Shown: positions 10,256 to 21,896 of the stretch, piece after piece | Numbering within the stretch: the stretch's first letter is position 1 | How the letters are laid out: every line of letters starts with the position of its first letter | Assembly (NCBI GenBank): GCA_037576215.1 | Contig: JBANDB010000012.1 | Span: 744,001-808,000 of the forward strand | DNA length: 64,000 bases | Source of the DNA: Armillaria gallica | Lineage: Eukaryota; Basidiomycota; Agaricomycetes; Agaricales; Physalacriaceae | Direction: 5' to 3' | Position numbers and translations under genes: made by a program | Notes under the pieces: generated by a model | Told to the model about the DNA's origin: nothing | The model's input: only the letters and a program-made list of their open reading frames with translations | Database searches by the model: none

Positions 10256-10505
10256 GGATTTTGCTTGGGCTCTGGAGCTAGCCACCAGGACCTGTTAAAT
10301 CCTCTGGGGAGCTACCCAGAAACTGGCTATATCCACATTCTCACAAGTGAGCCATATTCCCAATGTGGTTTGCTTTGTAATTGTTGAAAAACACTGCCAC
10401 AGCCAAAATGGCCTGTTCAATGCCTGGGATGGCATTGATTTCCCACCCTCCCACTCATTGCTGGGATGGGTAAATATTTTCCTGAGCTAAAAATATATGT
10501 TAGAA
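10256..10505. repeat. Left terminal inverted repeat of the 3-kb DNA transposon
   Basis: It begins ggattttgc and is the inverse of 13,030-13,297. By eye identity is high in blocks (ctcccactcattg, ctttgtaattgt) with scattered transitions and small indels. Confidence 0.75.
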
Positions 10506-10608
10506 CCTATTCCTGACCTGATCCCCACAATAGGCATGCACAAAATGATGGATTCATCAAAAGCAGACTGGATTACCTTTTTTTTTATGGAATAAAAAAA
10601 TGATCAAG

Positions 10609-10687
10609 CGACCAGAAGGATTCAAATGTGTGCACTAAGATTTAATTAGACCTGCACAATACAATACTACCACTACACCATAAGAGC
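10609..10687 (-). repeat. tRNA-derived SINE-like sequence
   Basis: On the minus strand TGGTGTAGTGG (10,680-10,670) fits a Pol III A box and CATTTGAATCC (10,628-10,618) approximates a B box, about 50 bp apart. The would-be acceptor arms do not pair, so it is not a working tRNA gene. Confidence 0.45.
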
Positions 10688-13029
10688 ATTATATATGTAT
10701 AAAGTAAAGGCTACTTGTAGGTAAAATTTACATTTTTCCTAAATAAAAAAAAATATCCGGCATTGCAATGGGCACTACAGGTGTGGGTATTGTCAGTGGG
10801 CATGGCAGGCATGCTAGTTGGGAGGGAACATCATCCTATACATGTGAATGGACACTTGCTGGATATCCGAGGCAGCCAGAGTGTTGTTGAGATGTGCTAG
10901 AGGGGCAGAGAGGGGCCTGTGCTGTTTTGACACAATGGTGAGGTCTGAGGCAAGAAAGGACCTCACTACAAGATTCCCCAATGTCAAAAACAGGGGTGGT
11001 GAGGTCCAGGTGGCAGTGGCAAGGCTGTAGGGGTTTTTAGAGGGTGGAAGGGGTGGACATGGCGATGGGGTAGCAACACCCAGCGACAAGGGCACCAGGG
11101 ACATTGGTGCACAATAGAGTAATATTCTCCCACCCAAAAGATGGGAGATGCATGACTCAGGGGTCACTGGGTCGCTTGAGCCCTGGGTGGAGTGGTGCAT
11201 GCTGATGTTGGATAATGGTGGGGTAGGCAGCAGCAGCAGCGACAATCATTGTACATCAATGATTCTCAAATAGTTCAATACACCCTAGGGACCTCCTTTG
11301 ATGCCTAAGGGGATGGAGCTGTTGTCATCATTGTTGGCTGTTGGTGTCCCAACCTTTGTCCTGCCATCCCGCTTAACCTCTTCTGCCCTCATACCTCATC
11401 TGTTTCTCCTCTCCTTCAGCATCAGCACTCCCCAAGATAATGCCAGGGCCCTGCCTCAGAGCATAAGTCCCTCCACTCCCATTGTTGTTGTTGTTGTTAT
11501 CATCCTCAGTGTTGCTGCTCTGGTTTTTGCTTGTGCATTTTGTGGGGGTTTCCACATCGAGATAGCATCCAATATAAGTCCTGGGATGTATTTCACACTG
11601 CTTGAGTGTGCGGAAGCTGTGTGTGGTGGTGATTGGCCCCAATGTTGATGTGGGGGGTGCTCAGTTGGTCAGGGTGGGGGTGGGGGTTGTCATCATGGCT
11701 GTGGCAGGGAAATAGCAGGCATTGTGGTCATCTTTGATGGTGGGGATATTGTCCTAGTTGTCGTTGGGTGAGCACACAGTGCTGCCTTATTCGAGGGCTT
11801 ATGCAGCTGGTGGGGGTAGGATACATGCAATCCAGGGCTCTTGGGGCCACTGGATGCTCTTAAATAACCTAAAAACAACATTAGAAGTAAAAGAATGAGT
11901 AAAACTTACAATTTAACAAAGAAAAGGCACAATTTGCATGCTATGTGAGCATAGATGAGAGGCAAAGTGGTGGTGAGAGGAAGAAAAGGAAGCCGCACAG
12001 CCACTTGATCACTATGCAGACTTATGGTCCAGGGCAATCAAGCAAGCGGAATCAGCACTTGGGATGCTTCTGCTGCTCAATGTATGCATTCCGAGGCCCC
12101 AGATATCATCAGGAATGTATTTAATATACATATATTACACACATATGTAGTTATTTCTGGAGCGCTGCACCAGTACAGCATGATAATCTCCATTTATTCT
12201 GAATTACCCCACATTTTGGTACTTCTTGAAGCATATATCCAGTTTATGCACTTCAATATTGCTTGTATCAGCATATTTTCTACTGGAGATACTTTAATAT
12301 ACATCCTAGTAAGTAACCTATGTGCCTGATCCACCCTGATCCACTGCTATGCACCCCATTATCCACCATATTGCTTACAGTGAAAGTAAATTCAACATAA
12401 ATATCAGTATGGTTGTTTTGCATTCTGGGGGCCTTGCAGTACATTAATTTCAGGGCAGGGTCTTAAAGAAGTATAAAATGATGTTAAATAATGCAATGCA
12501 TCCTCATTTAAGATATATATTACCATCTGGATGTACAGAGTAATATATACCCTCCAAAATATCAAATTTAGGTGGTTCTAAGTATATTTTTGCTATCATT
12601 TGCCCTTTGAATTAATGCTCTTTGACTGAAAACTATATGTACATGTCTTACAATCCTTCTTTCAACTGTCTATGATATTTATAATGTAAATAAAGCTTGC
12701 AAGATACTCAAATGAGGAAAAGGTTGCTTCCTGCCAGCCATTGTAGGTATTCTCAGCAAATTCCAAAACTTGCCGAATTGCCATTTTTCTCAATCGTTTC
12801 TCATGTTTGAAGCAAATACAATGCTAGTCTCACTAAATAACGATAGAGTAAGTTAATGTATATAAATTTATATAACATTCTACTACTATACAGTATTCTA
12901 GCCAAAATTGAGCCCAGTTTTCAAATTGAGTAGCTATCATATTGGGCATGATATTTTCCCATGAGTAAGTACATCCAGAGTTGGATTGGTGCATCCAACT
13001 AATATAGGCACTGGATTGATGGGGTCAGT

Positions 13030-13297
13030 GTGTAATCTAAAAATATATTATTTTCTGCTCCCAGGGAATTTTTTTCAGACCCAAACAATGAGTGGGAGAG
13101 TGCAATAGGCAGCCCCAACAGCCCCAAAGAACATTTAACCCAAATGGGAGGTGGCAGTGCCTCAAGACAATTACAAAGCACCCATTCCAGTAATATTGGT
13201 GAAAATGCACCTGGCTGGACCTAGCCAGTTTCTGGCTAGCTCCCCAGAGGATTTAATGGGTCTGCCTGGCTAGGACCTATGGGAAAAGGCAAAAATC
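13030..13297. repeat. Right terminal inverted repeat of the 3-kb DNA transposon
   Basis: This is the inverse copy of 10,256-10,505. It ends gcaaaaatc and is followed by TACAG. Confidence 0.75.
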
Positions 13298-13302
13298 TAC
13301 AG

Positions 13303-15127
13303 CTAGGGCTCTGCTGGAAGCATGAGACAAATTGTCAAAGGAGTATTCCTCCTCAGAATCCATTCCTTCAGTATGCTCTCATAACCTGTCTTTCTCATTC
13401 TTTGGGCCAGGGTAGAAGGTGGTATCTTCAATGAGGTAGTTGCTATCATGTCACAGGAGTAGATGGACATCCAGAGTTTTTGCAATCTGCCCCATGGTCT
13501 GAGGTAGAGATTTGTATTCAGGGTATATCCAGAATAGGGGTTTGTGCTGGGTTATATAGCCATCAATGATACTGTAGATCCTCCAGCGTGGGATGGGGGC
13601 ACTATAAGTATTAACATCAGCAACATATCCTGAGAGAAATTCGAGGTGACCTTGGAAGGTGAAGTGTATGACAATGCTCTTCTTCCTGTCAAACCAAGAT
13701 TCTCAAACCCTACTGTTAAACCTCAGATCTCCCCAGTCTGTGTACAGGAAGCACCACATGCCTTTCTCCTCACTGCAAATGGAGCCATCTCTCACTTGAA
13801 ACACATGCAACCACTTGTCCTTTGGCACTGTTGATCTACTCACTGGTGGAACTCAAACAAGAGGTATATAATCCTCTGCTATAATCTCCCTAGCCACCTC
13901 ATGCATATCCTCGTGCCAAGCCCAGTACCCTTCTGTCAGTGCTTTGAAGCAGAAGAAACCATGCCCTGGTAGCTCCTGATGCTTCATAGCAGTGTTAAAG
14001 TCTCTTGCCTGCCTCAGCTCCTCATACCCTTGCACTCGACTAGATGAAAACTCAGTACAACCCTCCCACTCAATGTCCTCTGAAGGTAAAGCACCTGAAG
14101 GAACTCCTTCATGCATGTATTTGGTGCTGAAACATATGGCAAAGTCATCGTAGCTGTCAGATGGCTTGGGATTGAATCAAGTCTCCAGGATGGTCATGGA
14201 TCCTGCCTGGTAGACATAGCTTTCATGCTGGTTGACAACCTCTTTTGGGGTTTACTCATGCACAAAGTATACTGGAGGCTTGACAATGTTAAGGAACCAG
14301 GCCAGCACCTCTCTATTCATGGAATTACCCCAGACGCCTAGGTAGTTCATATTTGCCAGAGGTACACAAGAGTTGCGATAGGTTTCAGATAAGGTGTGAT
14401 TGGCTGAAGACATGATATGAAGGGGGATGCCATAGTTTTCTATGCAAGCAGCTTTGCGATATAGCCTTCTCTAAACAGCAACAACCTTGTCAAGCAGGGA
14501 GAAGTATAGGGTTGTTCTGTTAGCTTGCGAATGGCTTTGGGCTTGGGATATTCGGGAAAGCATCTGTCCTATACATGCTCCTTCACCAGGATCTCCCTAA
14601 ACTTCCACATCTGTACATCCAGCTTGAAATTGTGGTGAAGGAGTTCCTTGACGTAATCTTGCTTGACTCTGCAAGAATCTCTCCCCAAATTCCATCATTT
14701 TGACCACATTGGACCATTCTATCTCTCCTGAGTATGGGTGAATAAAAGCTAGCCATGGGCATTTGGGATTGTACTTCTGTGGATGTTCCATATTATCAAA
14801 GAGTCCCAAGTGGCCATCTAGATGTTTGTGCTTGGTGGGAAGGGCATAAGGGATGTGCAATGGATCCTTGACTCTGGGGAAGAAAGGGAAGTGGTTTATG
14901 TCAGCATTGATTGACCACAGCTCAATAGTCTTCTTGAACTCCTTCAACATCTCCTTCTCAGAATAAGCAACTAACCTGCCTGAGTAAGTGTCCCTTTGTG
15001 CAATTAGAAAGTTCAGTTCTCCTCTAACTGTGGGCATGTAGTCATATCCAGCCCAACTGAGAGTTCTGCGTTATCCTTGCAGAGTGAATCCTACATTGTG
15101 GCCAGGATAGAGGCCATCTACATTCAT
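13303..15127 (-). pseudogene. Element B extra ORF (ORF3) in the env position, N-terminal part
   Basis: A reading frame starts with ATG at 15,127 (MNVDGLYPGHNVGFTLQG), 60 bp past the chromodomain stop. It runs about 600 codons in the same orientation, broken by a few stops and about two frameshifts. Clear stretches are 15,037-14,597 (AFIHPYSGEIEWSNVV), about 14,440-14,260 (NYLGVWGNSMNREVLAWFL), 14,116-13,853 (GHGFFCFKALTEGYWAWHE) and 13,485-13,303. Its end is cut by the DNA transposon and resumes at 10,250. Amino-acid composition is protein-like and rich in aromatic residues. I see no signal peptide, membrane helix or known domain, so despite its position it is not an obvious envelope gene. 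Confidence 0.65.
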
Positions 15128-15185
15128 CGGGATTGAGTTTCAGTAAGAGGGTTTGACATCTAAACAGCCATCTCTTATACTCAAA

Positions 15186-15380
15186 CTAAAGGTTCTGAGA
15201 CTTCTTGTATCGCCTACAAATTTCTGGGGCATTTCTTAGAGCATCGGCGGTTTCCCATGTGTCATCTTCTGGACCATACCCCTTCCATCTAACTAGGTAC
15301 TGTTTCTGGCTGCTGGTTCTCTTGCCAGTGTAGCAGTGACCAATTATTGCCTCGACCTTGTATTCCTTGTGGATGTTCAA
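15186..15380 (-). CDS. Element B pol C-terminus: chromodomain
   Basis: This open stretch of 64 codons reads EYKVEAIIGHCYTGK, then KQYLVRWKGYGPEDDTWE, then APEICRRYKK, a compact chromodomain with the aromatic and WKGY core. Its stop at 15,186 separates pol from ORF3. It lies about 450 bp beyond the integrase core. Confidence 0.85.
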   Translation of the reverse strand: MNIHKEYKVEAIIGHCYTGKRTSSQKQYLVRWKGYGPEDDTWETADALRNAPEICRRYKKSQNL

Positions 15381-15830
15381 CCCTTCTCACAGAGAGGGCA
15401 GGGTTTCTTGTGGGCCCCAGTTGGCAGGGGAATTGTGATACAGTTTGATATGCTCAACGTTGATGACAGGGTGCATGGGGTATTCCTCTGGTAAGTGGAT
15501 TCAATACATGTTGTCATTTATCTTTTCCATGACTTTGAAGGGCCCATTCGAACATTGAACAAGCCTCTTACCCATGCCTTGGACCTCCACAAGTTGCAAT
15601 GAATGCATGCTGACCAAAACCTTATCACCCACTTTGATGTTCTCCACAGGTCATCATCCCTTGTTGAAAACTCTGATCTGACATTCTTGGGCTGCTGCTA
15701 GGGAGTCTCTGGCTAGTGCTCAATGATATTTGAGCTTGCCTGCAAATTCTTCTCCTAAAGTGCTGTCCAGGGTGAGTCTCCATATAGCATTCCCCTCTCC
15801 TGCATAGATGCCAATAGTCACGCTCAGTTT

Positions 15831-16845
15831 CTAGCCCATCAAAAGCTCATCTGGGTGATAAGTTGAGGTATGTTTTGATGAATTGTAGGAGCGGCACAGT
15901 TTGCTTAACCATCTTTCCCAGCTCTCCCTATCACTGGCTACATATGCTCGAAGCATTTGCTCGATGGTAACATTCAGCACTTCTGTCTGGCTATCTGTCT
16001 GAGAGTGATGCAAAGATGACAAAGCTAGCAAAGTACTATAGCATTTTACCATGGCTTTCCAAAATACACTGGTCCAACATTTGTCTTGGTCCAATATAAT
16101 CTTCTTGGAGAGTCCATGTGTGTTGACTACCCTCTCAACAAATAGATTAGTGAAGCCTTCGGAGTTTAGTGAATCGTGCATTGGAATCATCAAAGTGAAC
16201 TTCATCAGCTTGTCAACTATAACCAACACAGCCATGTACTGCTCGTCTCCTGATAGGGGAAGCTGTGTAATCAGATCCAAAGTGACAGTCACAAATGGTC
16301 TGGTTTGTATCGCAGCTGGTCTGAGTCCTCCATTATGTCCTGTTCTATCAATTTTGATTTTTTGACAGATATCGCATGACCTCACAAAACTTTTCACATC
16401 CTTAGCCAGGCTGGGCCAATAGAATGAATCCCTCAACCTGGAGATGAACCTTTGTGGTCCTTCATGAGCTCCTTTGAAAGGGGAGCTATGGATCCAATTT
16501 AGCATGAATGTTACCATCAAATTTGGGATGTAATTGCCAATCCGCATTTGCAAAATATAGGAGACCGTTTGCAGCTTTCATGTAGTGGGATGGAGTTAGC
16601 TCCTTGTATGGGCTTTGCATGGTTTCCATATAGCAGTTTTGAAAGCTAGGATCCTTTTTGTAGCCCTTGATGAAGCAATTTATGACTTGCTGATCCGTTG
16701 CCACTAGTAAGTGCAGTTCCTCCTTGCTGAGTTCCTCATTCATCTGATCTGTTTGCTTTGAGCTAGGTAATCCCCAGTCTTGTAGCACATCTGTAGCTGG
16801 TAGGAGGTCAGGAAAGGGTTCTCTATTCACTGCTGGCTCATTCAT
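15831..16845 (-). pseudogene. Element B integrase
   Basis: Two overlapping open frames (16,845-16,486 and 16,553-15,831) cover the domain, so a frameshift lies near 16,520. The zinc module shows HEGPQRF with FVRSCDICQKIK. The DDE core shows VTLDLITQLP, then ILDQDKCWTSVFW, then SQTDSQTEVLNVTIEQMLR. The first Asp of the core is intact, and the acidic residue pattern of the other two positions is recognisable. The frameshift and downstream stops make the copy inactive. Confidence 0.85.
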
Positions 16846-16884
16846 CTTTGAGTCCTCTGTTTGTTCCTCTGGAGATCCTTTTGG

Positions 16885-17532
16885 TCACCTCAGCTTCCCC
16901 TTGCAGGTTTCCACTCCATTAGTGACACTCTCCTTCACTAGGGATCCTGGGTTATCTAGTACTTCCTCCCACCACGAACATGTAAAGGCAGTGAAGCATA
17001 GGGCATTAGTCTTCCTGTCTTCTGCTTCCTTTGCTCGATCCAGCTTCTCTTGATCTTGGATGATTGGTATGGTCGGGTCGATGGTCGGCAAATGGTGCAG
17101 CAGAATTCTGGGCAATCTTGACAACAGATCTACATTTGAGTGGATTCTTCTGGGTCTATAGATGATGTGTAGGCCAGGAAATCCTGCATATACTGCCCCC
17201 CACACTGCTAGACGCTGATTAGCATTTTCATACACTTGACCCCATTGTAGCACTACATGATCCGTAATGAGAATGACAACTTCTCCCTCAATAAATGGTT
17301 GAAATTTCACCAATGCCTCCTTTGCAGCTAGCACTTCCCTTTCTGTAGTGCTGTAGTTCCATTTGGCTGGCTTGAAAGTATGACTCCGATAAGCTATAAC
17401 CCTCTCCATGTAGACTTCTGTTTCCTCGAACAAAGCCCCCCACTCCTCTATTTCCTTGAACTCTTCTACATCTTTGACCAGGGTGTTAACCAGTTTGGGA
17501 GGAGGTAAAACATTTTCAAAGGCCTTCTTCAA
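16885..17532 (-). CDS. Element B RNase H region
   Basis: This open stretch of 215 codons has YSTTEREVLAAKEALVKF (RNase H helix with catalytic Glu), VVILITDHVVLQW (Asp strand) and a C-terminal IYRPRRIHSNVDLLSRLPR, typical of the RNase H to integrase transition (the usual form is N-x-ADALSR). It follows the reverse transcriptase after a short broken stretch at 17,533-17,754. Confidence 0.82.
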   Translation of the reverse strand: MKKAFENVLPPPKLVNTLVKDVEEFKEIEEWGALFEETEVYMERVIAYRSHTFKPAKWNYSTTEREVLAAKEALVKFQPFIEGEVVILITDHVVLQWGQVYENANQRLAVWGAVYAGFPGLHIIYRPRRIHSNVDLLSRLPRILLHHLPTIDPTIPIIQDQEKLDRAKEAEDRKTNALCFTAFTCSWWEEVLDNPGSLVKESVTNGVETCKGKLR

Positions 17533-17754
17533 CTTTTTATATGTCAGGGTGTCCTTCAGGTTGGTTATTCTGATCTTCTGTATGTGTTGAAGGCTGGAGC
17601 CCAGGGTGTCATCTGAAGTGTCAGTATATAGGTGATATAGATGTCCTTGCTAGGGGTGACCTAGCACTGGAGTGAGTGATAGAGCTTCTTTCACTTGTTG
17701 AAAGGTGACTTCTTGCTCTGCATCCCATCGCCATTTACTGCCCTTTTGCAGAAG

Positions 17755-18585
17755 TCAGAATAAAGGCACTGTGATCATTGAGTAGAATGGTATGTAGGTC
17801 AAGAAGTATACAATCATGCCAAGGAATTTCTGCAATTCATGCACCGATGATGGTCTTTTCAATTTCATGATGGTTGTGACTTTTTCCTGATGCATTGAGG
17901 GTCCTAACCTTGATACCTTTTGACCCAGTAACAAGATAGATGAGTAACCTATGAAGCACTTTGAAGGTGCTAGAGTGATTCCAGCTTGCAAGATGGCTGT
18001 CAGAACCTTGTCAAGGTGTATTAGATGTTCCTCCCATGACTTAGAGTACACAATGATGTCATCAATGTACACCAAGGTGAACAGCCAGAGGTATGGAGAA
18101 AGTATTCCCTGCATGACACATTGGAAAATTGACAGGCCATTACACAATCCAAACAGCATTCGTTTGAACTGCCACAACCCAGTATGGCTGCAAAAGGCTG
18201 TCATTTCCTTTGCTTCTTCCACCATTTCTAACTGCATAAAGCCTGCTAAAGCATCAAATGATGATAACACTTGAGCTCCTGATAGGGCTTGCAAAATTTC
18301 AGATTGCCTCAGAATGGGAAATTCATCAAGGATGGTCTGAGCATTCAATCGTCAATAATTGATGACTAGTCTTGCCTTGCCATTGCGGTATACTACTATG
18401 CAGGGAAACCCCCATGGACTCATTGACAGCTCTATTACCTCCTTTTTGAACCAGGAGCTGATTTGTTTCTCTATCACTTCCCTCTTCACTGGTGGTGCAG
18501 GGTACATAGGGATAGACACTGTTTGAGCACCTGGCTTCAGCAGAATGGGCACTTTAGTTTTCACTCTGCCCAATTGGCCATCCAT
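17755..18585 (-). pseudogene. Element B reverse transcriptase
   Basis: Two abutting frames, 18,585-18,352 (WGFPCIVVYRNGKARLVINY, fingers) and 18,348-17,755 (VLSSFDALAGFMQLEM, then LVYIDDIIVYSKS with the catalytic YIDD, then HELQKFLGMIVYFLTYI), are separated by a single in-frame stop after VINY. Where FGL-NAP is usual it reads FGLCNGLSIFQ. The domain is almost complete. Confidence 0.9.
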
Positions 18586-18598
18586 GCTGAAGGTGTTC

Positions 18599-19640
18599 TC
18601 ATGCTTCCTTAGCAGAGCTTGTAGTCATGGCTTTATCTCTTCTGGCACATCCAGGCCAAAATTGACTAATTCTTTGATTGTGCCATTTTGATCTTCCTCT
18701 GGTGTAGCCGCAGTCTTGGGGCCCCAATTCTCTTCCTCTACTTTCATATCCAGTGACTCTAGAATTATCTTCCTCATTCAATGTTATGCCAATCTTAATC
18801 AAGGAAGCAATCATCTCTGCACTCACTGTGTACCTTGCATATTCTTCTGATTCTTCGACCAGACAGTCTAAGGCTATCTCTGGATCGAGTAGGTGACCCA
18901 TGGTCTCCCCTGCTTGTATGATTATTGGGCGAGATCCTAGGTTTGCTATGGGCAGATACAGGTTTGCAACATTGACTCAAGTAATTGGGGCTGCAGATAC
19001 CCCCCCTTCCTCACTTCCAATTATCAACTTCTCTATGATCCAGTCATCTCTTCCAGACCAGTCTGCCAGGATGGGAACATTTCATACATGTCCTGGGAGA
19101 ATCCTGCAATCAGTATTCACATACACTGGCATGGGTACACTCTGCCATCTACTCCTAAGCCTTCGGCTCCTTCTGTGATGAGAAATCTTCCTCTTAACAA
19201 AGGTAGCACTACTTTTTGTTGACTGAACCACATCGAATCCTAATGAGTAGGCCATTGTAGAAGAAGCAGGGATCCTTTTCTTCTTGCATGGGACCGTAAT
19301 CCAGTTCCTCCCAGAGGCACTTCTATCAACTCCAATCTCATAGCTGGTCTGGAAATCTTCACTTAGTAGGAGGGGTGCTATCATTCCCTTTACTACATAA
19401 GCCTCAATTCAAAGCTGAGCCAGTCCCCATCTTCCATTTGAAAGAGTAGGTTGAAGGTGGTGTATCCTAGAATCTTAGCTCCACCCATTAGATGATATAA
19501 CTTAATTCACATCCCTTCTCTCAGTTTTGGCAATTGTGGTTGTGAAAGGTAGTATTCTTCCAACATCAGGGTGATATCCGCTCCAGCATCCAGACAGCAT
19601 TTCACTGCCTCCATGTCTTTTGATCCTATATGGCCTCAAA
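18599..19640 (-). pseudogene. Element B protease and protease-RT linker
   Basis: Near 19,610-19,570 the minus strand reads KCCLDAGADITLML. D-A-G-A is a retropepsin active site and appears intact. Downstream, open pieces at 19,384-19,082 and 18,901-18,599 carry the linker (WITVPCKKKRIP; EALDCLVEESEEYA-like acidic stretch), with stops near 19,510-19,390 and 19,080. The region lies between the Gag knuckle and the reverse transcriptase, as expected. Confidence 0.65.
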
Positions 19641-19845
19641 CAAAAAGGGCATTGATTCCTGCAGCCATCCTCCCCAGGGTGCTACTCCAACTGATAGGCA
19701 CTTGCGATACTCCTCCTTTGGTACTCTTCAGCAAATTCTCCTTGGTAAATACACCTGACTCACATTTGACCCTATGATTGGGGGAAATCTCCTTAGCTTT
19801 CAGCTTGCCAACAGCAACTCAGCATCTCTCATATGATTTGCATCT

Positions 19846-20157
19846 TCAAGTGTTTCTGTTCTTGCTTCCAATCAATTGCGCTTGTCCCTTCCCTCCGCAG
19901 TCCTTGGGTCCTTTGATGTCTATGTAGGCAATCTTTGAAGTGGATGGCATCTTATCATTATCCCTTGGTTCAGTCCCACTAGCCAAAGTGTCAATGGAGG
20001 ATTCAATTCTGGACTTGGCTAACATGGCTATGTATTCCTTGTAATCCTGGTCTATGATCTGATCATCAACATCCATCATAATGAAATTAACTGATTTCAG
20101 AGTCATCCATTTCCCATAGTGAGGGCATTCCCATGCATAATGGTAAGGGCTTTTGCA
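19846..20157 (-). pseudogene. Element B Gag C-terminus with interrupted zinc knuckle
   Basis: The frame reads CKSPYHYAWECPHYGKW, the CX4HX4C half of a zinc knuckle. The 5' half of the coding sequence lies beyond 20,340, because a MITE is inserted at the TA immediately upstream of the first readable Cys. The remaining ORF continues through an acidic segment (MMDVDDQIIDQDYKEYIAM). Confidence 0.6.
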
Positions 20158-20161
20158 TATA

Positions 20162-20338
20162 CAGTCAACTCTGTAATAACCCATATCCCTCTGTTCTCAA
20201 TTGGTGCTATGGGTTATGAGGGAGTATGGGTTTAAAGAGAGGAATTTGAGTGTAATTTGTACTTTGGTAGATGGTCAAACCTATGGGTTATGGGGGTGTA
20301 TGTCCTTATAGAGGTATGGGTTATTACAGAGTTGACTG
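20162..20338. mobile_element. pogo/mariner-type MITE of 177 bp in gag of B
   Basis: Perfect 24-bp inverted repeats CAGTCAACTCTGTAATAACC... bound the element, with TA on each side (20,160-20,161 and 20,339-20,340; a second TA follows on both sides). The interior is GT-rich and non-coding. TA target duplication and the CAG ends fit the Tc1/mariner (pogo) group. Confidence 0.85.
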
Positions 20339-20621
20339 TATAGCAGTTACATGAAGGCTTCTTACTACTTCACACACTGTTGTCCCTCACAAACAAATAG
20401 TCATTGATTGTCTTCCCTTGAGGCCATGGTTTGTCTCTATCCTTCTTGTGACCTGCATGCAACGTTTGCTGAGCTCTTTCTATGGCTAGTGCTAAGGTTT
20501 CCAAGGCCAATGTAGGATCCTCTGATGTCTCCTTGATAATGTCCTCTGTCTTTTCCCCAACATGAGTGGATTGTTGCAGTTCAGGATGATGAGATCCCAG
20601 GTACTGATAGTAATTCCAATC

Positions 20622-21254
20622 TCACAATTCCCTCCACAGACTAAGCAGACCATCCTCATGTCTTGAAGCTGCCAACAATAATTCCAGAATAGTGCTGTAT
20701 AGCCGGTTGTTAAGAATCGAGGCCCATTGCAATGGCTGTGTTTGTAAGATGTGATGTACAGCCAAAGGGCCATCAGTGTCATCATAAAGAAATGAATGAT
20801 ACAGAGCCCTTCTCTGTATAAAATCTTCGGGCATTTCCTTACTATGTCTGGGCTGTTGGAATCTCATTTCTTTGAACTCCTGGCTCCTCTGCTCCACCCA
20901 ATTATCATTAAGGAAGTGATCATGGATGGCTCTCATGAGCAAATACCAGTCTTTCTGCAGGTAATCCTTGGTGTTTGCTCTCTGTGCATCCCACCACCTT
21001 TTTGCTCGTCCTTTCCAATTTAGCGGAGCTAGAGCACCTAGGCCTATTTGCATTTTGGGTCCTAATTGTGCAAGGTTGCCCATGTTTGTTAGATATTCAA
21101 GCACTTCTTCTCTTAGGCCAGACCACGAAGGGATTATTACCAATGAAAGCTTATGATTAAATTGCCACTCTTCAACTGCCCTTCGAGGATTACTATCTCC
21201 ATTGTTCTGAGTCATGGAGTCATCTGGGTCATCTCCATTGGGAGGTTGCCCCAA
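20622..21254 (-). CDS. Element B Gag capsid-like domain
   Basis: This open frame of 210 codons has APLNWKGRAKRWWDAQ, DYLQKDWYLLMRAIHDHFL and EFKEMRFQQPRHSKE. This W-R-WW...L....FL arrangement matches the retrotransposon Gag family. It sits between a disordered stretch (21,623-21,357) and the zinc knuckle. No CCHC motif is in this piece. Its stop at 20,622 is probably secondary, as readable coding continues below it. Confidence 0.8.
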   Translation of the reverse strand: MGQPPNGDDPDDSMTQNNGDSNPRRAVEEWQFNHKLSLVIIPSWSGLREEVLEYLTNMGNLAQLGPKMQIGLGALAPLNWKGRAKRWWDAQRANTKDYLQKDWYLLMRAIHDHFLNDNWVEQRSQEFKEMRFQQPRHSKEMPEDFIQRRALYHSFLYDDTDGPLAVHHILQTQPLQWASILNNRLYSTILELLLAASRHEDGLLSLWREL

Positions 21255-21896
21255 ATAGAAGGAATTGTGATATCCCCCTTCTTCACTCCTCTCCTCCTTC
21301 CTTGAGCTGGAATCGTCATTTTTCTTTGGTATCCTTCCTCCCAGCCCTTCACCACCCTATTCCAGAGAGAACTTCCAAGAGCTCTGCAAGGGAGCTCCCC
21401 AGCTGTCTGTAGGAGTGGTATGTTTTGTCAATGGAGGTGGAGGTGGGATTTGAACGAACAATTCTTCCTTGTGCAGGCTAGGGCATAATCCAGTTGGTAT
21501 GGCTATTATCCCTTTGTTCCTTTTCAGCCTTGACTCAGTGTCATCAACCAATGGCTTCAGTTGACCCATGCCTAGGATGACACTGATAGGGTGCATGTCC
21601 ACTCTTGCTGACTTTGCTGGCAATTCCTCTCATGTCCAACTAGGGTTAAAAGGATGTGATGGTTGTTTTGATGGAGTTTCTGGTGCTTGGTTCCTAATTC
21701 AAGCTTCCTTGTGTCCATACATCATAGGTTCAGATTTCCTGTAGTACTGTTCCAATCTCTGGATGTTTGCTTCTGTTAGACAGTTCTCTAGTCTAGCAAC
21801 TTCCCCAGGAGCAACAGCCTCTATCTTCTCCTGATAATTGGGTCTGGCTACTAGTTTGGCCAATTCCCAATCTACTTTGCCTTTACCAAAAGCAGA

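Larger units (their letters stand above)
10256..13297. mobile_element. 3,042-bp DNA transposon with long terminal inverted repeats, inside ORF3 of B
   Basis: The ends are inverted copies of each other over about 250-265 bp. The best-conserved block is ttaaatcctctggggagct at 10,298 and its complement near 13,240. Flanks CACAG (10,251-10,255) and TACAG (13,298-13,302) form a 5-bp duplication with one transition. Removing the insert rejoins ORF3 sequence. The interior holds low-complexity ORFs (10,814-11,245 minus, 11,298-11,648 plus, 11,693-11,881 minus) with no recognisable transposase, so it is probably a non-autonomous or decayed element. The superfamily is unresolved. Confidence 0.72.

Noticed and set aside
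10609..10687. A functional tRNA gene on the minus strand
   Set aside because: Acceptor arms do not pair and the spacing is wrong; treated as a tRNA-derived repeat.
11298..11648. Plus-strand ORF with a hydrophobic stretch inside the 3-kb DNA transposon
   Set aside because: The valine run comes from a GTT microsatellite; no homologous motif or intron support.
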